Shown here: positions 56,655 through 64,000 of the stretch, in pieces
Position numbering within the stretch: position 1 is the first letter of the stretch
How the letters are laid out: every line of letters begins with the position of its first letter
Program-made: the position numbers and the translations under genes
DNA from: Stutzerimonas kunmingensis
GTDB lineage: Bacteria; Pseudomonadota; Gammaproteobacteria; Pseudomonadales; Pseudomonadaceae
DNA: 64,000 nucleotides
Reading direction: 5' to 3'
NCBI RefSeq assembly: GCF_014764705.1
Contig: NZ_JACXXG010000024.1
Span: forward strand, 1-64,000
The notes under the pieces: model-generated
Database searches by the model: none
Told to the model about the DNA's origin: nothing
The model's input: the letters and a program-made list of their open reading frames with translations, nothing else

Positions 56655-58703
56655 ATGCTCGACCATCCTGCGCACCCGTCGCGGCGCCCTGCGCTGCCTC
56701 GTCTTGTTATTGCGGCCCTGGCTGCTGCTTATCTGCCGGCAAGCCTTGCCGATACCGCCGCCTCCGCGCTGTCGCTGGGCAGCAGCACCGTCACCGCCAC
56801 CCAGTCTGGTGGTGGCTTGCCGACCAGCAGCGTGATCAGCTCGGTCGACCTGCTCGGCGGCGACATTCTCGAACAGCAGCCGGTGCTCTACAGCTGGGAG
56901 CTGTTTCGTCGCACGCCGGGGGTGATGCTCACCGAATTCGGCCAGGGCACCAGCTCCGGCAAGCTGTCCTTTCGTGGCTTCAATGGCGAGGGTGAGGTCA
57001 ACGCGGTCAAGCTGCTGATCGACGGCATCCCGAGCAACAGCAACGACGGCAACATGCCCTATCTGGACATTCTGTTCCCGTTGGAAATCGACGGCATCGA
57101 GGTGGTGCGCGGCACCAACGACCCGCGCTACGGCCTGTACAACATCGCCGGCAACGTCGCCGTGCAGTCGCGCATCGGCGGCGATTACGGCAAGGCGCGG
57201 CTGCGCTACGGCAGCTACGACACCCAGGAGCTGCAGCTGGCCAAGGGCATCGAATCCGGCAACTGGACGCAGAACTACTTCATCGGTCAGCAGAACAGCG
57301 ATGGCTACCGCGACCATGCCGGCAGCGAGCGCACCAGCCTGTCTGGCAAATGGTTCTACACGCCGGACGCCGGCAACTGGCGCCTGGGTCTGATCGCCCG
57401 GCATTACGAGGCCGAAGCGGACGAGCCGGGTTACCTGTTCCGCGAGGACGCACGGCACTCGCCCCGTCAGTCCTACGCGCTGTCATCCAGCGACATGGGC
57501 GAGCGGCGCATGAATCAGCTCAGCCTGCATCTGGACAGCCAGCTGGCCAGCGATCTCAGCTGGGCGACCAAGGTCTGGCTCAACACCCTGGACGACGACC
57601 GCTGGGTGCGTTTCTCGCAATCGGCGCCACAGCAGCGGCGTACCAGCGAGGAAAAGCACTACGGCGCGCGCACCTCGCTGACCTATCGCCCGGACGTGTC
57701 CTGGCTGCATGACCTGGCCATCGAAGGCGGGCTCGACACCGAGCAGCAGCGCAACCGCAGCGAGCGCTACACCACCGTCGAGCGCCAGGTGGTGACCCAG
57801 ACCCGCGACCAGCGCTTCGACTACGACAGCTACGGCGCCTACCTGCAGGCGGTGATCCAGCCGGTGAAATCGCTGAAGATCATCCCGGCATTTCGCGTCG
57901 ACCGCATTCGGGGTGACTTCACCGACGAGCTGAGTGGCAACGATTACGCGATCAACGACTACGGCAGCATCGAGCAGCCGAAGATCAGCCTGATCTACAC
58001 CCCCATCGAGCAGCTGAGCCTGTATGGCAACTGGGGGCGGACCTTCCAGATCGGTACCGGCGCGGCCGCCTACAAGGTGCCGCCGCGCACCAGCGATCTC
58101 TCGCCGTCGATCAATGACGGCTGGGAAACCGGCATCAAGTTCAGCCCGGTGCACTGGCTCGACGGCCGCGTCGCCTACTGGGAGCAGGTCGCCACGGACG
58201 AGGTGCGGCGCCGGCTCAACGATCCCAGTGGCGAATCGGAAAACCTCGGGCAGACCCGTCGCTGGGGCTACGACGCCCAGCTCAACCTCTACCCTGCCAG
58301 CGCTCTGAATCTGTGGCTGGCGCACTCCTGGCAGTTCTCCGAGATCGAAAAGGCCGACCTTAGCCTGCCGGCCAGCCAGGGCCAGGAGATCGATCATGTG
58401 CCGCAGCGGCTGTACTCGGCCGGCAGCACCTACCAGGCGACGCCGGACCTGCAGCTCAGCGCCTGGCTCAACGGCCAGACCGACTACTACCTCGAACGCG
58501 AGAACACCCAGGGCAAGTACGGCGGCTACGTACTATTCAACCTGGGCGCCAGCTACCAGCTGACCGAGCAGCTGGCCGTCGACCTGCAGCTGAAGAACCT
58601 CACCGACCGCTACTACGAGTACGTCTGGTACGACGGCGCCGAGACACTGCATGCGCCGGGTGATGGCCGCGCGCTGTATGCGGCCGTGACCCTGGACTTC
58701 TGA
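56655..58703 (+). CDS. TonB-dependent outer-membrane receptor
   Basis: The 682-residue protein should import a metal chelate across the outer membrane. A signal peptide (about 1-33, ending ASLADTA) is followed by a plug domain (PTSSVISSVDLLGGDILEQQP, LSFRGFNGEGEVNAVKLLIDGIPSN, IEVVRGTNDPRYGLYNIAGN) and a 22-strand barrel ending in a terminal Phe (AVTLDF). The start is ATG 56655; the frame from 56556 is upstream noise. It is five bases from a PepSY-TM gene. The ligand is unknown; iron or another metal is likely. Confidence 0.9.
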   Translation: MLDHPAHPSRRPALPRLVIAALAAAYLPASLADTAASALSLGSSTVTATQSGGGLPTSSVISSVDLLGGDILEQQPVLYSWELFRRTPGVMLTEFGQGTSSGKLSFRGFNGEGEVNAVKLLIDGIPSNSNDGNMPYLDILFPLEIDGIEVVRGTNDPRYGLYNIAGNVAVQSRIGGDYGKARLRYGSYDTQELQLAKGIESGNWTQNYFIGQQNSDGYRDHAGSERTSLSGKWFYTPDAGNWRLGLIARHYEAEADEPGYLFREDARHSPRQSYALSSSDMGERRMNQLSLHLDSQLASDLSWATKVWLNTLDDDRWVRFSQSAPQQRRTSEEKHYGARTSLTYRPDVSWLHDLAIEGGLDTEQQRNRSERYTTVERQVVTQTRDQRFDYDSYGAYLQAVIQPVKSLKIIPAFRVDRIRGDFTDELSGNDYAINDYGSIEQPKISLIYTPIEQLSLYGNWGRTFQIGTGAAAYKVPPRTSDLSPSINDGWETGIKFSPVHWLDGRVAYWEQVATDEVRRRLNDPSGESENLGQTRRWGYDAQLNLYPASALNLWLAHSWQFSEIEKADLSLPASQGQEIDHVPQRLYSAGSTYQATPDLQLSAWLNGQTDYYLERENTQGKYGGYVLFNLGASYQLTEQLAVDLQLKNLTDRYYEYVWYDGAETLHAPGDGRALYAAVTLDF

Positions 58704-58708
58704 CCGGC

Positions 58709-60265
58709 ATGAAACGCTATCTGTACCTCGCACACCGCTGGCTGGGCATCGGGCTCGGTCTGTTCGTCCTGCTCTGGATCGTCAGCGGCGTGGTGATGCT
58801 CTTCGTCGGCTACCCCAAGCTGACGCCAGAGGAGCACCTTTCACGCCTGCAGCCGCTAAGTGCCGATTGCTGCATCGCGCCGCGTGCCGCGCTTGCCGCC
58901 AGTGGCGATCCGCGCACCCCGCTCAGCCTGCGCCTGACCGGTGCCGGCGGCTCGCCGCGCTACCTGCTGGACTACGGCGACGGGCCGCTGCTGGCGGTCG
59001 ATGCACGCAGCGGCCGGCGGATCGAGCACATTGGCGCTGCCGAGGCACTAGCCAGTGCGCGGCAGTTCGCGGACGGTGCCGAGGTGCGCTTGCTCGATCG
59101 GGTCGAGGAGGATGCCTGGACGCGCAACCATGCCCTGGCCCGCGAGCGACCGCTGTATCGCTTGCAGGCGGACGATGCCGAAGGTCGGCTGCTCTACGTC
59201 TCCAGCCACAGCGGGCTGGTGGTGCGCGATGCCAGCGCCCACGAGCGGGCCTGGAACCTGCTGGGCGCCTGGCTGCACTGGCTCTATCCGTTGCGCGAGG
59301 TGATGCCGAAGGCCGCCTGGTCGCCGCTGCTGGTCTATGGCGCCCTGCTCGGCGCGGTGCTGGTGCTGCTGGGCATGCTGATCGGCCTGCTGCGCTGGCG
59401 CTTCACCGGGCGCTACCGCAACGGATCGCACTCGCCCTACCCGGCTGGCGCCAGCCGTGTGCACCACGTCGGCGGTCTGCTGGTCGGCGTCGTGCTGCTG
59501 GTCTGGCTGGTCAGCGGCATGCTGTCGATGGAGCCCTGGGGGTTGTTCGAGAAACGCTCGACCATCGATGCCGCCGCGCTAAGAAACGCACCGCTGAACG
59601 CTGGGGCGGTCAAGACTGACCTTGCCTCTGCGCTGGCCCGATTCCGCGCGGCTGGTTTCGAAGCGGTGGAACTGCAGTGGCATATGCTCGGCGATCAGCC
59701 CTATCTGCTCGGCCTCGATGCCAGGGGCGAGACGCGCATTCTGCCCGCCGCATCCGCCGGGCCGGCGCAGGAACACCTTGAGCGCGCGGTACTGGAGCGC
59801 CAGGTCCGCGAGGCCTGGCCGGAGCAGTCGCTGCGCTTCGAATGGCTGGAACAGGAAGATTTCCACTACTACGCCCGCAGCGAACCGAGCCTCTACAGCC
59901 ATCTACCGCGACGGCTGCCGCTGCTGCGGGTGCGTTTCGACGATCCGGCCGCAACCTGGCTGCATCTCGACCCTTACAGCGGCACCGTCATCGAGCAGCT
60001 GGACCAGCGCCGGCGTGCCGTGCGCTGGGTGTTCAAGCTGCTGCACAGCTGGGATTGGCTGCCCTTGCTGCAACGGCCGCGGATGCGTGACGGCCTGCTG
60101 CTGGCGTTCAGCGCCGGCATGCTGGCGATCGCCATCAGTGGCGTGCTGTTGGGCTGGCGTCGCCTGCGTGGTCGGCCACGGCGCGTCAGGCCACGGGCCG
60201 CGCCGGATGCCCGGCCGTCGCGGCTGGCCGGGACAACTTCGGCGGACGATTCGATGCAACGATGA
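58709..60265 (+). CDS. PepSY-associated transmembrane protein
   Basis: The 518-residue inner-membrane protein has helices at about 12-35, 207-232, 252-272 and 471-492, with PepSY-like periplasmic parts between them. Proteins of this type often accompany TonB receptors and may reduce or release imported ferric chelates. It starts with MKRYLYLAHRWLGIGLGLFVLLWIVSGVVM, the family's N-terminal signature (HRWLG), and has a second HHVGGLLVGVVLLVWLVSGML. The Arg-rich C-terminal tail is cytosolic. It is co-oriented with the receptor and the DUF2946 gene. Confidence 0.87.
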   Translation: MKRYLYLAHRWLGIGLGLFVLLWIVSGVVMLFVGYPKLTPEEHLSRLQPLSADCCIAPRAALAASGDPRTPLSLRLTGAGGSPRYLLDYGDGPLLAVDARSGRRIEHIGAAEALASARQFADGAEVRLLDRVEEDAWTRNHALARERPLYRLQADDAEGRLLYVSSHSGLVVRDASAHERAWNLLGAWLHWLYPLREVMPKAAWSPLLVYGALLGAVLVLLGMLIGLLRWRFTGRYRNGSHSPYPAGASRVHHVGGLLVGVVLLVWLVSGMLSMEPWGLFEKRSTIDAAALRNAPLNAGAVKTDLASALARFRAAGFEAVELQWHMLGDQPYLLGLDARGETRILPAASAGPAQEHLERAVLERQVREAWPEQSLRFEWLEQEDFHYYARSEPSLYSHLPRRLPLLRVRFDDPAATWLHLDPYSGTVIEQLDQRRRAVRWVFKLLHSWDWLPLLQRPRMRDGLLLAFSAGMLAIAISGVLLGWRRLRGRPRRVRPRAAPDARPSRLAGTTSADDSMQR

Positions 60266-60322
60266 CGGAGCACCTGACTCAAACGACTACATTTCCCTTA
60301 GCACAGCGGGAACCGACGTCGA

Positions 60323-62392
60323 ATGAGCACCCCAGACGATAGCTATATCCAGTGGCTGGTGGACCAGTCCATGTTGCACGCGGCGCGCGAGCGGTCGCGC
60401 CTCTATGCCGGCCAGGCGCGGCTCTGGCAGCGGCCCTACGCCCAGGCGCGGCCGCGCGATGCCAGCGCCATCGGCTCGGTGTGGTTCACCGCCTACCCGG
60501 CAGCCATCATCACCCCCGAGGGCGGTACGGTGCTCGAAGCGCTGGGTGACGATCGCCTGTGGAGCGCGCTCTCCGAGCTGGGTGTGCAGGGCATCCACAA
60601 TGGCCCGATGAAGCGCTCTGGTGGTTTGAGCGGACGCGAGTTCACGCCGACCATCGACGGCAACTTCGACCGCATCAGCTTCGATATCGACCCGAAGCTG
60701 GGCACCGAAGAGCAGATGCTGCAGCTTAGCCGGGTCGCCGCCGCGCACAACGCCATCGTCATCGACGACATCGTCCCGGCGCACACCGGCAAGGGCGCCG
60801 ACTTCCGCCTCGCGGAAATGGCCTACGGCGACTACCCGGGGCTGTACCACATGGTGGAGATCCGCGAGGAGGACTGGGAACTGCTGCCCGAGGTGCCGCC
60901 GGGACGCGATTCGGTCAATCTCGAACCGCCGGTCGTTGATCGCCTGCATGAAAAGCACTACATCGTCGGCCAGTTGCAGCGGGTGATCTTCTTCGAGCCC
61001 GGCATCAAGGACACCGACTGGAGCGCCACCGGGGAAGTCACCGGGGTCGACGGCAAGGTCAGGCGCTGGGTCTACCTGCACTATTTCAAGGAAGGTCAGC
61101 CGTCGCTGAACTGGCTCGATCCGACGTTCGCCGCCCAGCAGCTGATCATTGGCGATGCCCTGCATGCCATTGATGTGGCCGGCGCCCGCATGCTGCGCCT
61201 GGATGCCAACGGCTTCCTCGGCGTCGAGCGGCGTGCCGAGGGCACCGCCTGGTCCGAAGGCCACCCGCTGTCGGTCACCGGCAACCAGCTGCTCGCCGGC
61301 GCGATCCGCAAGGCCGGGGGCTTCAGCTTCCAGGAACTGAACCTGACCATCGACGACATCGCCGCCATGTCCCACGGCGGTGCCGACCTGTCCTACGACT
61401 TCATCACCCGTCCGGCCTATCACCACGCGCTGGTGACCGGCGACACCGAGTTCCTGCGCATGATGCTGCGCGAGGTGCACGCCTTCGGCATCGACCCGGC
61501 CTCGCTGATCCATGCACTGCAGAACCACGACGAGCTGACCCTGGAACTGGTGCATTTCTGGACGCTGCACGCCTACGACCACTACCACTACAAGGGCCAG
61601 ACGCTGCCCGGCGGACACCTGCGCGAGCTGATCCGTGAGGAGCTGTACGAACGGCTGACCGGCGAGCATGCGCCCTACAACCTCAAGTTCGTCACCAACG
61701 GCGTGGCCTGCACCACCGCCAGCGTGATCGCGGCGGCGCTGAATATCCGCGATCTGGACGCCATCGGCCCGGCTGAAGTGGAGCAGATCCAGCGCCTGCA
61801 TATCCTGCTGGTGATGTTCAATGCCATGCAGCCCGGCGTGTTCGCCCTCTCCGGCTGGGATCTGGTCGGCGCCCTGCCGCTGGCGCCCGAGCAGGTCGAG
61901 CACCTGATGGGCGACGGCGATACCCGTTGGATCAACCGCGGCGGCTATGACCTGGCGGACCTGGCACCGGAGGCATCGACGTCCGCCGAAGGCTTGCCGA
62001 AAGCCCGCGCCTTGTATGGCAGCCTGGCCGAGCAGCTGCAGAGCACCGGTTCCTTCGCCTGCCAGCTCAAGCGCATCCTCAGCGTGCGCCAGGCCTACGA
62101 CATTGCCGCGAGCAAGCAGATCCTGATTCCCGATGTGCAGGCGCCGGGGTTGCTGATCATGGTTCACGAGCTGCCGGCCGGCAAAGGCGTGCAGATCACC
62201 GCGCTGAACTTCAGCGCCGAGACCATCAGCGAAACCGTCTGCCTGCCCGGCGTGGCGCCCGGCCCGGTGGTGGACATCATCCACGAGCGCGTTGAAGGTG
62301 ACCTCACCGAGAACTGCGAGCTGACCTTCAACCTCGACCCTTACGAAGGCCTGGCCCTGCGGGTGGTGAGCGCGGCATCGCCGGTGATCTGA
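60323..62392 (+). CDS. treS: GH13 trehalose synthase-like enzyme (maltose alpha-D-glucosyltransferase)
   Basis: The 689-residue protein is a GH13 (alpha-amylase superfamily) enzyme. Its motifs are DDIVPAH (148-154), R-L-D294-A-N (nucleophile Asp294), F-Q-E338 (acid/base candidate) and NHDE (401-404). Length and sequence agree with the trehalose synthase I recall from P. stutzeri CJ38, which interconverts maltose and trehalose. It is unlike the classical TreS that begins with a YEVHVRAF segment. Trehalose is an osmoprotectant, and ehuBCDA, another solute-stress system, lies in the same window. Substrate is inferred. Confidence 0.75.
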   Translation: MSTPDDSYIQWLVDQSMLHAARERSRLYAGQARLWQRPYAQARPRDASAIGSVWFTAYPAAIITPEGGTVLEALGDDRLWSALSELGVQGIHNGPMKRSGGLSGREFTPTIDGNFDRISFDIDPKLGTEEQMLQLSRVAAAHNAIVIDDIVPAHTGKGADFRLAEMAYGDYPGLYHMVEIREEDWELLPEVPPGRDSVNLEPPVVDRLHEKHYIVGQLQRVIFFEPGIKDTDWSATGEVTGVDGKVRRWVYLHYFKEGQPSLNWLDPTFAAQQLIIGDALHAIDVAGARMLRLDANGFLGVERRAEGTAWSEGHPLSVTGNQLLAGAIRKAGGFSFQELNLTIDDIAAMSHGGADLSYDFITRPAYHHALVTGDTEFLRMMLREVHAFGIDPASLIHALQNHDELTLELVHFWTLHAYDHYHYKGQTLPGGHLRELIREELYERLTGEHAPYNLKFVTNGVACTTASVIAAALNIRDLDAIGPAEVEQIQRLHILLVMFNAMQPGVFALSGWDLVGALPLAPEQVEHLMGDGDTRWINRGGYDLADLAPEASTSAEGLPKARALYGSLAEQLQSTGSFACQLKRILSVRQAYDIAASKQILIPDVQAPGLLIMVHELPAGKGVQITALNFSAETISETVCLPGVAPGPVVDIIHERVEGDLTENCELTFNLDPYEGLALRVVSAASPVI

Positions 62393-62403
62393 AGGCCCTC
62401 TTC

Positions 62404-62450
62404 GCGAGCCCCGGGCGCACAGCTATAGTGCGCACCGGCCCGGGGCTCGC
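62404..62450. repeat. 13-bp perfect inverted repeat enclosing a -10-like TATAGT
   Basis: GCGAGCCCCGGGC (62404-62416) and GCCCGGGGCTCGC (62438-62450) are perfect inverted repeats. Inside them lies a smaller palindrome (GCGCAC-AGCTATA-GTGCGC) containing TATAGT at 62424-62429, a good -10. The structure may terminate the treS transcript, or act as an operator over the promoter of the next gene. It starts 12 bases after the treS stop. Confidence 0.6.
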
Positions 62451-62471
62451 CCTCGCCTTCGAGGACTTCGC

Positions 62472-63077
62472 GTGTCGTTCACCCCGCTTCTTCGCCGCCT
62501 TTCCCTGCTGCTCGCCTGCATGGCGTGGGTCGGCGCTCCGGCTCTGGCACAGACGGCCTGCCCGCCCGGCCAGCAGCCGATCTGCCTGAGCGGCAGCTGC
62601 CTCTGCGTGCCCGGCTCGGCAAGCGACACCCAAGCCGTTTACGACCGTGTGCAGCGCATGGCCGCGCTGGCGCTGCAGAACTGGATTCAGCAATCGCGGG
62701 ATCGTCTGATGGCCGGCGGCGTCGAGCCGATGCCGCTGTATATCCGTTCGCAGCTCGAACCCTTCTTCGATCTCGCGGTGCTGGAAAGCGCGCACTACCG
62801 CGTCGGCGACGAAGTGGCGCTGAATGCCGGCAACACCCTGCTGCGCAATCCGGACGTCAACGCCGTGACCCTGATCGACGTCATCGTCTTCCGCCACGCC
62901 AGCGATGCGCAGGACAACGTCGCGCTCTGGGCCCATGAGCTCAAGCACGTCGAACAGTATCTGGATTGGGGCGTCGCCGAGTTCGCCCGACGCTATACGC
63001 TGGACCACCGCGCCGTGGAACAGCCGGCCTATGCGCTGGAAATCGAGGTGGAAAAGGCGCTGGATGCGCCACGCTGA
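62472..63077 (+). CDS. Exported HExxH-motif protein (DUF4157-like)
   Basis: The 201-residue protein has a signal peptide (about 1-27, ending ALAQ), a Cys-rich segment after it (CPPGQQPICLSGSCLC, residues 30-45), and HELKH (155-159), an HExxH zinc-peptidase motif in the context WAHELKHVEQYLDWG. This resembles the DUF4157 domain, often a putative protease or toxin-associated domain. The start is GTG 62472 after GAGGA. No immunity protein or secretion partner is obvious. Activity is inferred only from the motif. Confidence 0.75.
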   Translation: MSFTPLLRRLSLLLACMAWVGAPALAQTACPPGQQPICLSGSCLCVPGSASDTQAVYDRVQRMAALALQNWIQQSRDRLMAGGVEPMPLYIRSQLEPFFDLAVLESAHYRVGDEVALNAGNTLLRNPDVNAVTLIDVIVFRHASDAQDNVALWAHELKHVEQYLDWGVAEFARRYTLDHRAVEQPAYALEIEVEKALDAPR

Positions 63078-63183
63078 GCGATGCGCTCGCGCCGTGTCGG
63101 ATGAGCGGCTCCCGGTTTCAGCGGATCGGATCGGCCGCGGCGCAGTCACATGCCAGACAGATACCGCCAACAGGAGCCGAGCC

Positions 63184-63369
63184 ATGAGTGTGACCGTGAC
63201 CAAGCTCGAAGGCGACGACATTCCCGAGCATCTGCGCCACCCGGATATCGCCATGGTCTATCGAGTCACCGATGCCGATGGCAACAGCCGCTACCTGACC
63301 GACGACGTCGAAGCCGCGCAGCTGGCGGTCAATATCAGTGACCGCCAGCAGCTAAAGCCCGACGCCTGA
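63184..63369 (+). CDS. Small conserved-looking protein of unknown function (61 residues)
   Basis: The protein starts at ATG 63184 with AGGAG seven bases upstream and ends TGA at 63369. It is acidic and soluble, with a compact beta-alpha pattern (HPDIAMVYRVTDADGNSRYLTDDVEAAQLAVNI) and no signal peptide. I do not recognise a named family. It is convergent with pgm, with a gap of 16 bases. Confidence 0.65.
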   Translation: MSVTVTKLEGDDIPEHLRHPDIAMVYRVTDADGNSRYLTDDVEAAQLAVNISDRQQLKPDA

Positions 63370-63385
63370 CGCCGGGCATTGGTCC

Positions 63386-64000
<615 letters not shown>

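Noticed and set aside
60287-62284. 665-codon frame opposite treS
   Set aside because: It mirrors the GH13 gene and shows no recognisable protein family.

Overview
The window is chromosomal DNA from a Pseudomonas-group gammaproteobacterium, most likely the Stutzerimonas (Pseudomonas) stutzeri group. The evidence is the classic Pseudomonas origin order (glmS-glmR-glmU, atpCDGAHFEBI, parB-parA-rsmG-mnmG, mnmE-yidC-yidD-rnpA-rpmH, oriC, dnaA-dnaN-recF-gyrB, then plsC-gmhB-glyS-glyQ-tag-lpxL and trkA-rsmB-fmt-def-lysM-dprA-tsaC-qor-hemF-aroE). Two further clues are a 689-residue GH13 enzyme that I recognise from memory as the P. stutzeri trehalose synthase type, and a compatible-solute importer (ehuBCDA). 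No rRNA, tRNA or CRISPR was seen.

Bases 1-3371 are an AT-richer accessory island. It ends with three tandem 20-bp repeats exactly where Tn7-family elements insert downstream of glmS (attTn7). The visible cargo is copper-related: a heavy-metal sensor kinase whose 5' end has been cut off by an IS66-family insertion, a cysteine-rich four-helix copper-storage protein behind a CopR-box-like palindrome, and a small exported protein. No transposition genes are recognised in the visible part.

Bases 3399-14720 read leftward: amino-sugar and cell-wall precursor synthesis (glmS, its DeoR-type regulator, glmU) and the complete F1Fo ATP synthase operon. Bases 14854-23464, also leftward, hold chromosome segregation (parB, parA), ribosome and tRNA modification (rsmG, mnmG, mnmE), membrane insertion (yidC, yidD) and rnpA/rpmH. 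Two AT-rich DnaA-box regions lie here, one between mnmG and mnmE and one between rpmH and dnaA; they look like diverged copies of one origin layout. Bases 23981-30096 read rightward through dnaA-dnaN-recF-gyrB, with two 16-bp parS sites inside recF.

Bases 30303-33311 hold ahpF and a convergent globin-coupled diguanylate cyclase, placed between gyrB and plsC. Bases 33364-39955 carry phospholipid and LPS acyltransferases, gmhB, glycyl-tRNA synthetase, a DNA glycosylase, a PilZ protein and a TPR protein. Bases 40101-43227 are an ehuBCDA-type ABC importer. Bases 43563-53886 hold trkA, rsmB, fmt and def (leftward), then lysM, dprA and tsaC, qor (leftward), hemF and aroE. The right end (53883-64000) has small envelope proteins, a PBP7-type endopeptidase, a DUF2946/TonB-receptor/PepSY metal-uptake cassette, the trehalose synthase-like enzyme, an exported HExxH protein, a 61-residue protein and the 3' part of pgm, which runs off the window.

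All calls come from reading the sequence and from memory of protein families; no database search was run.
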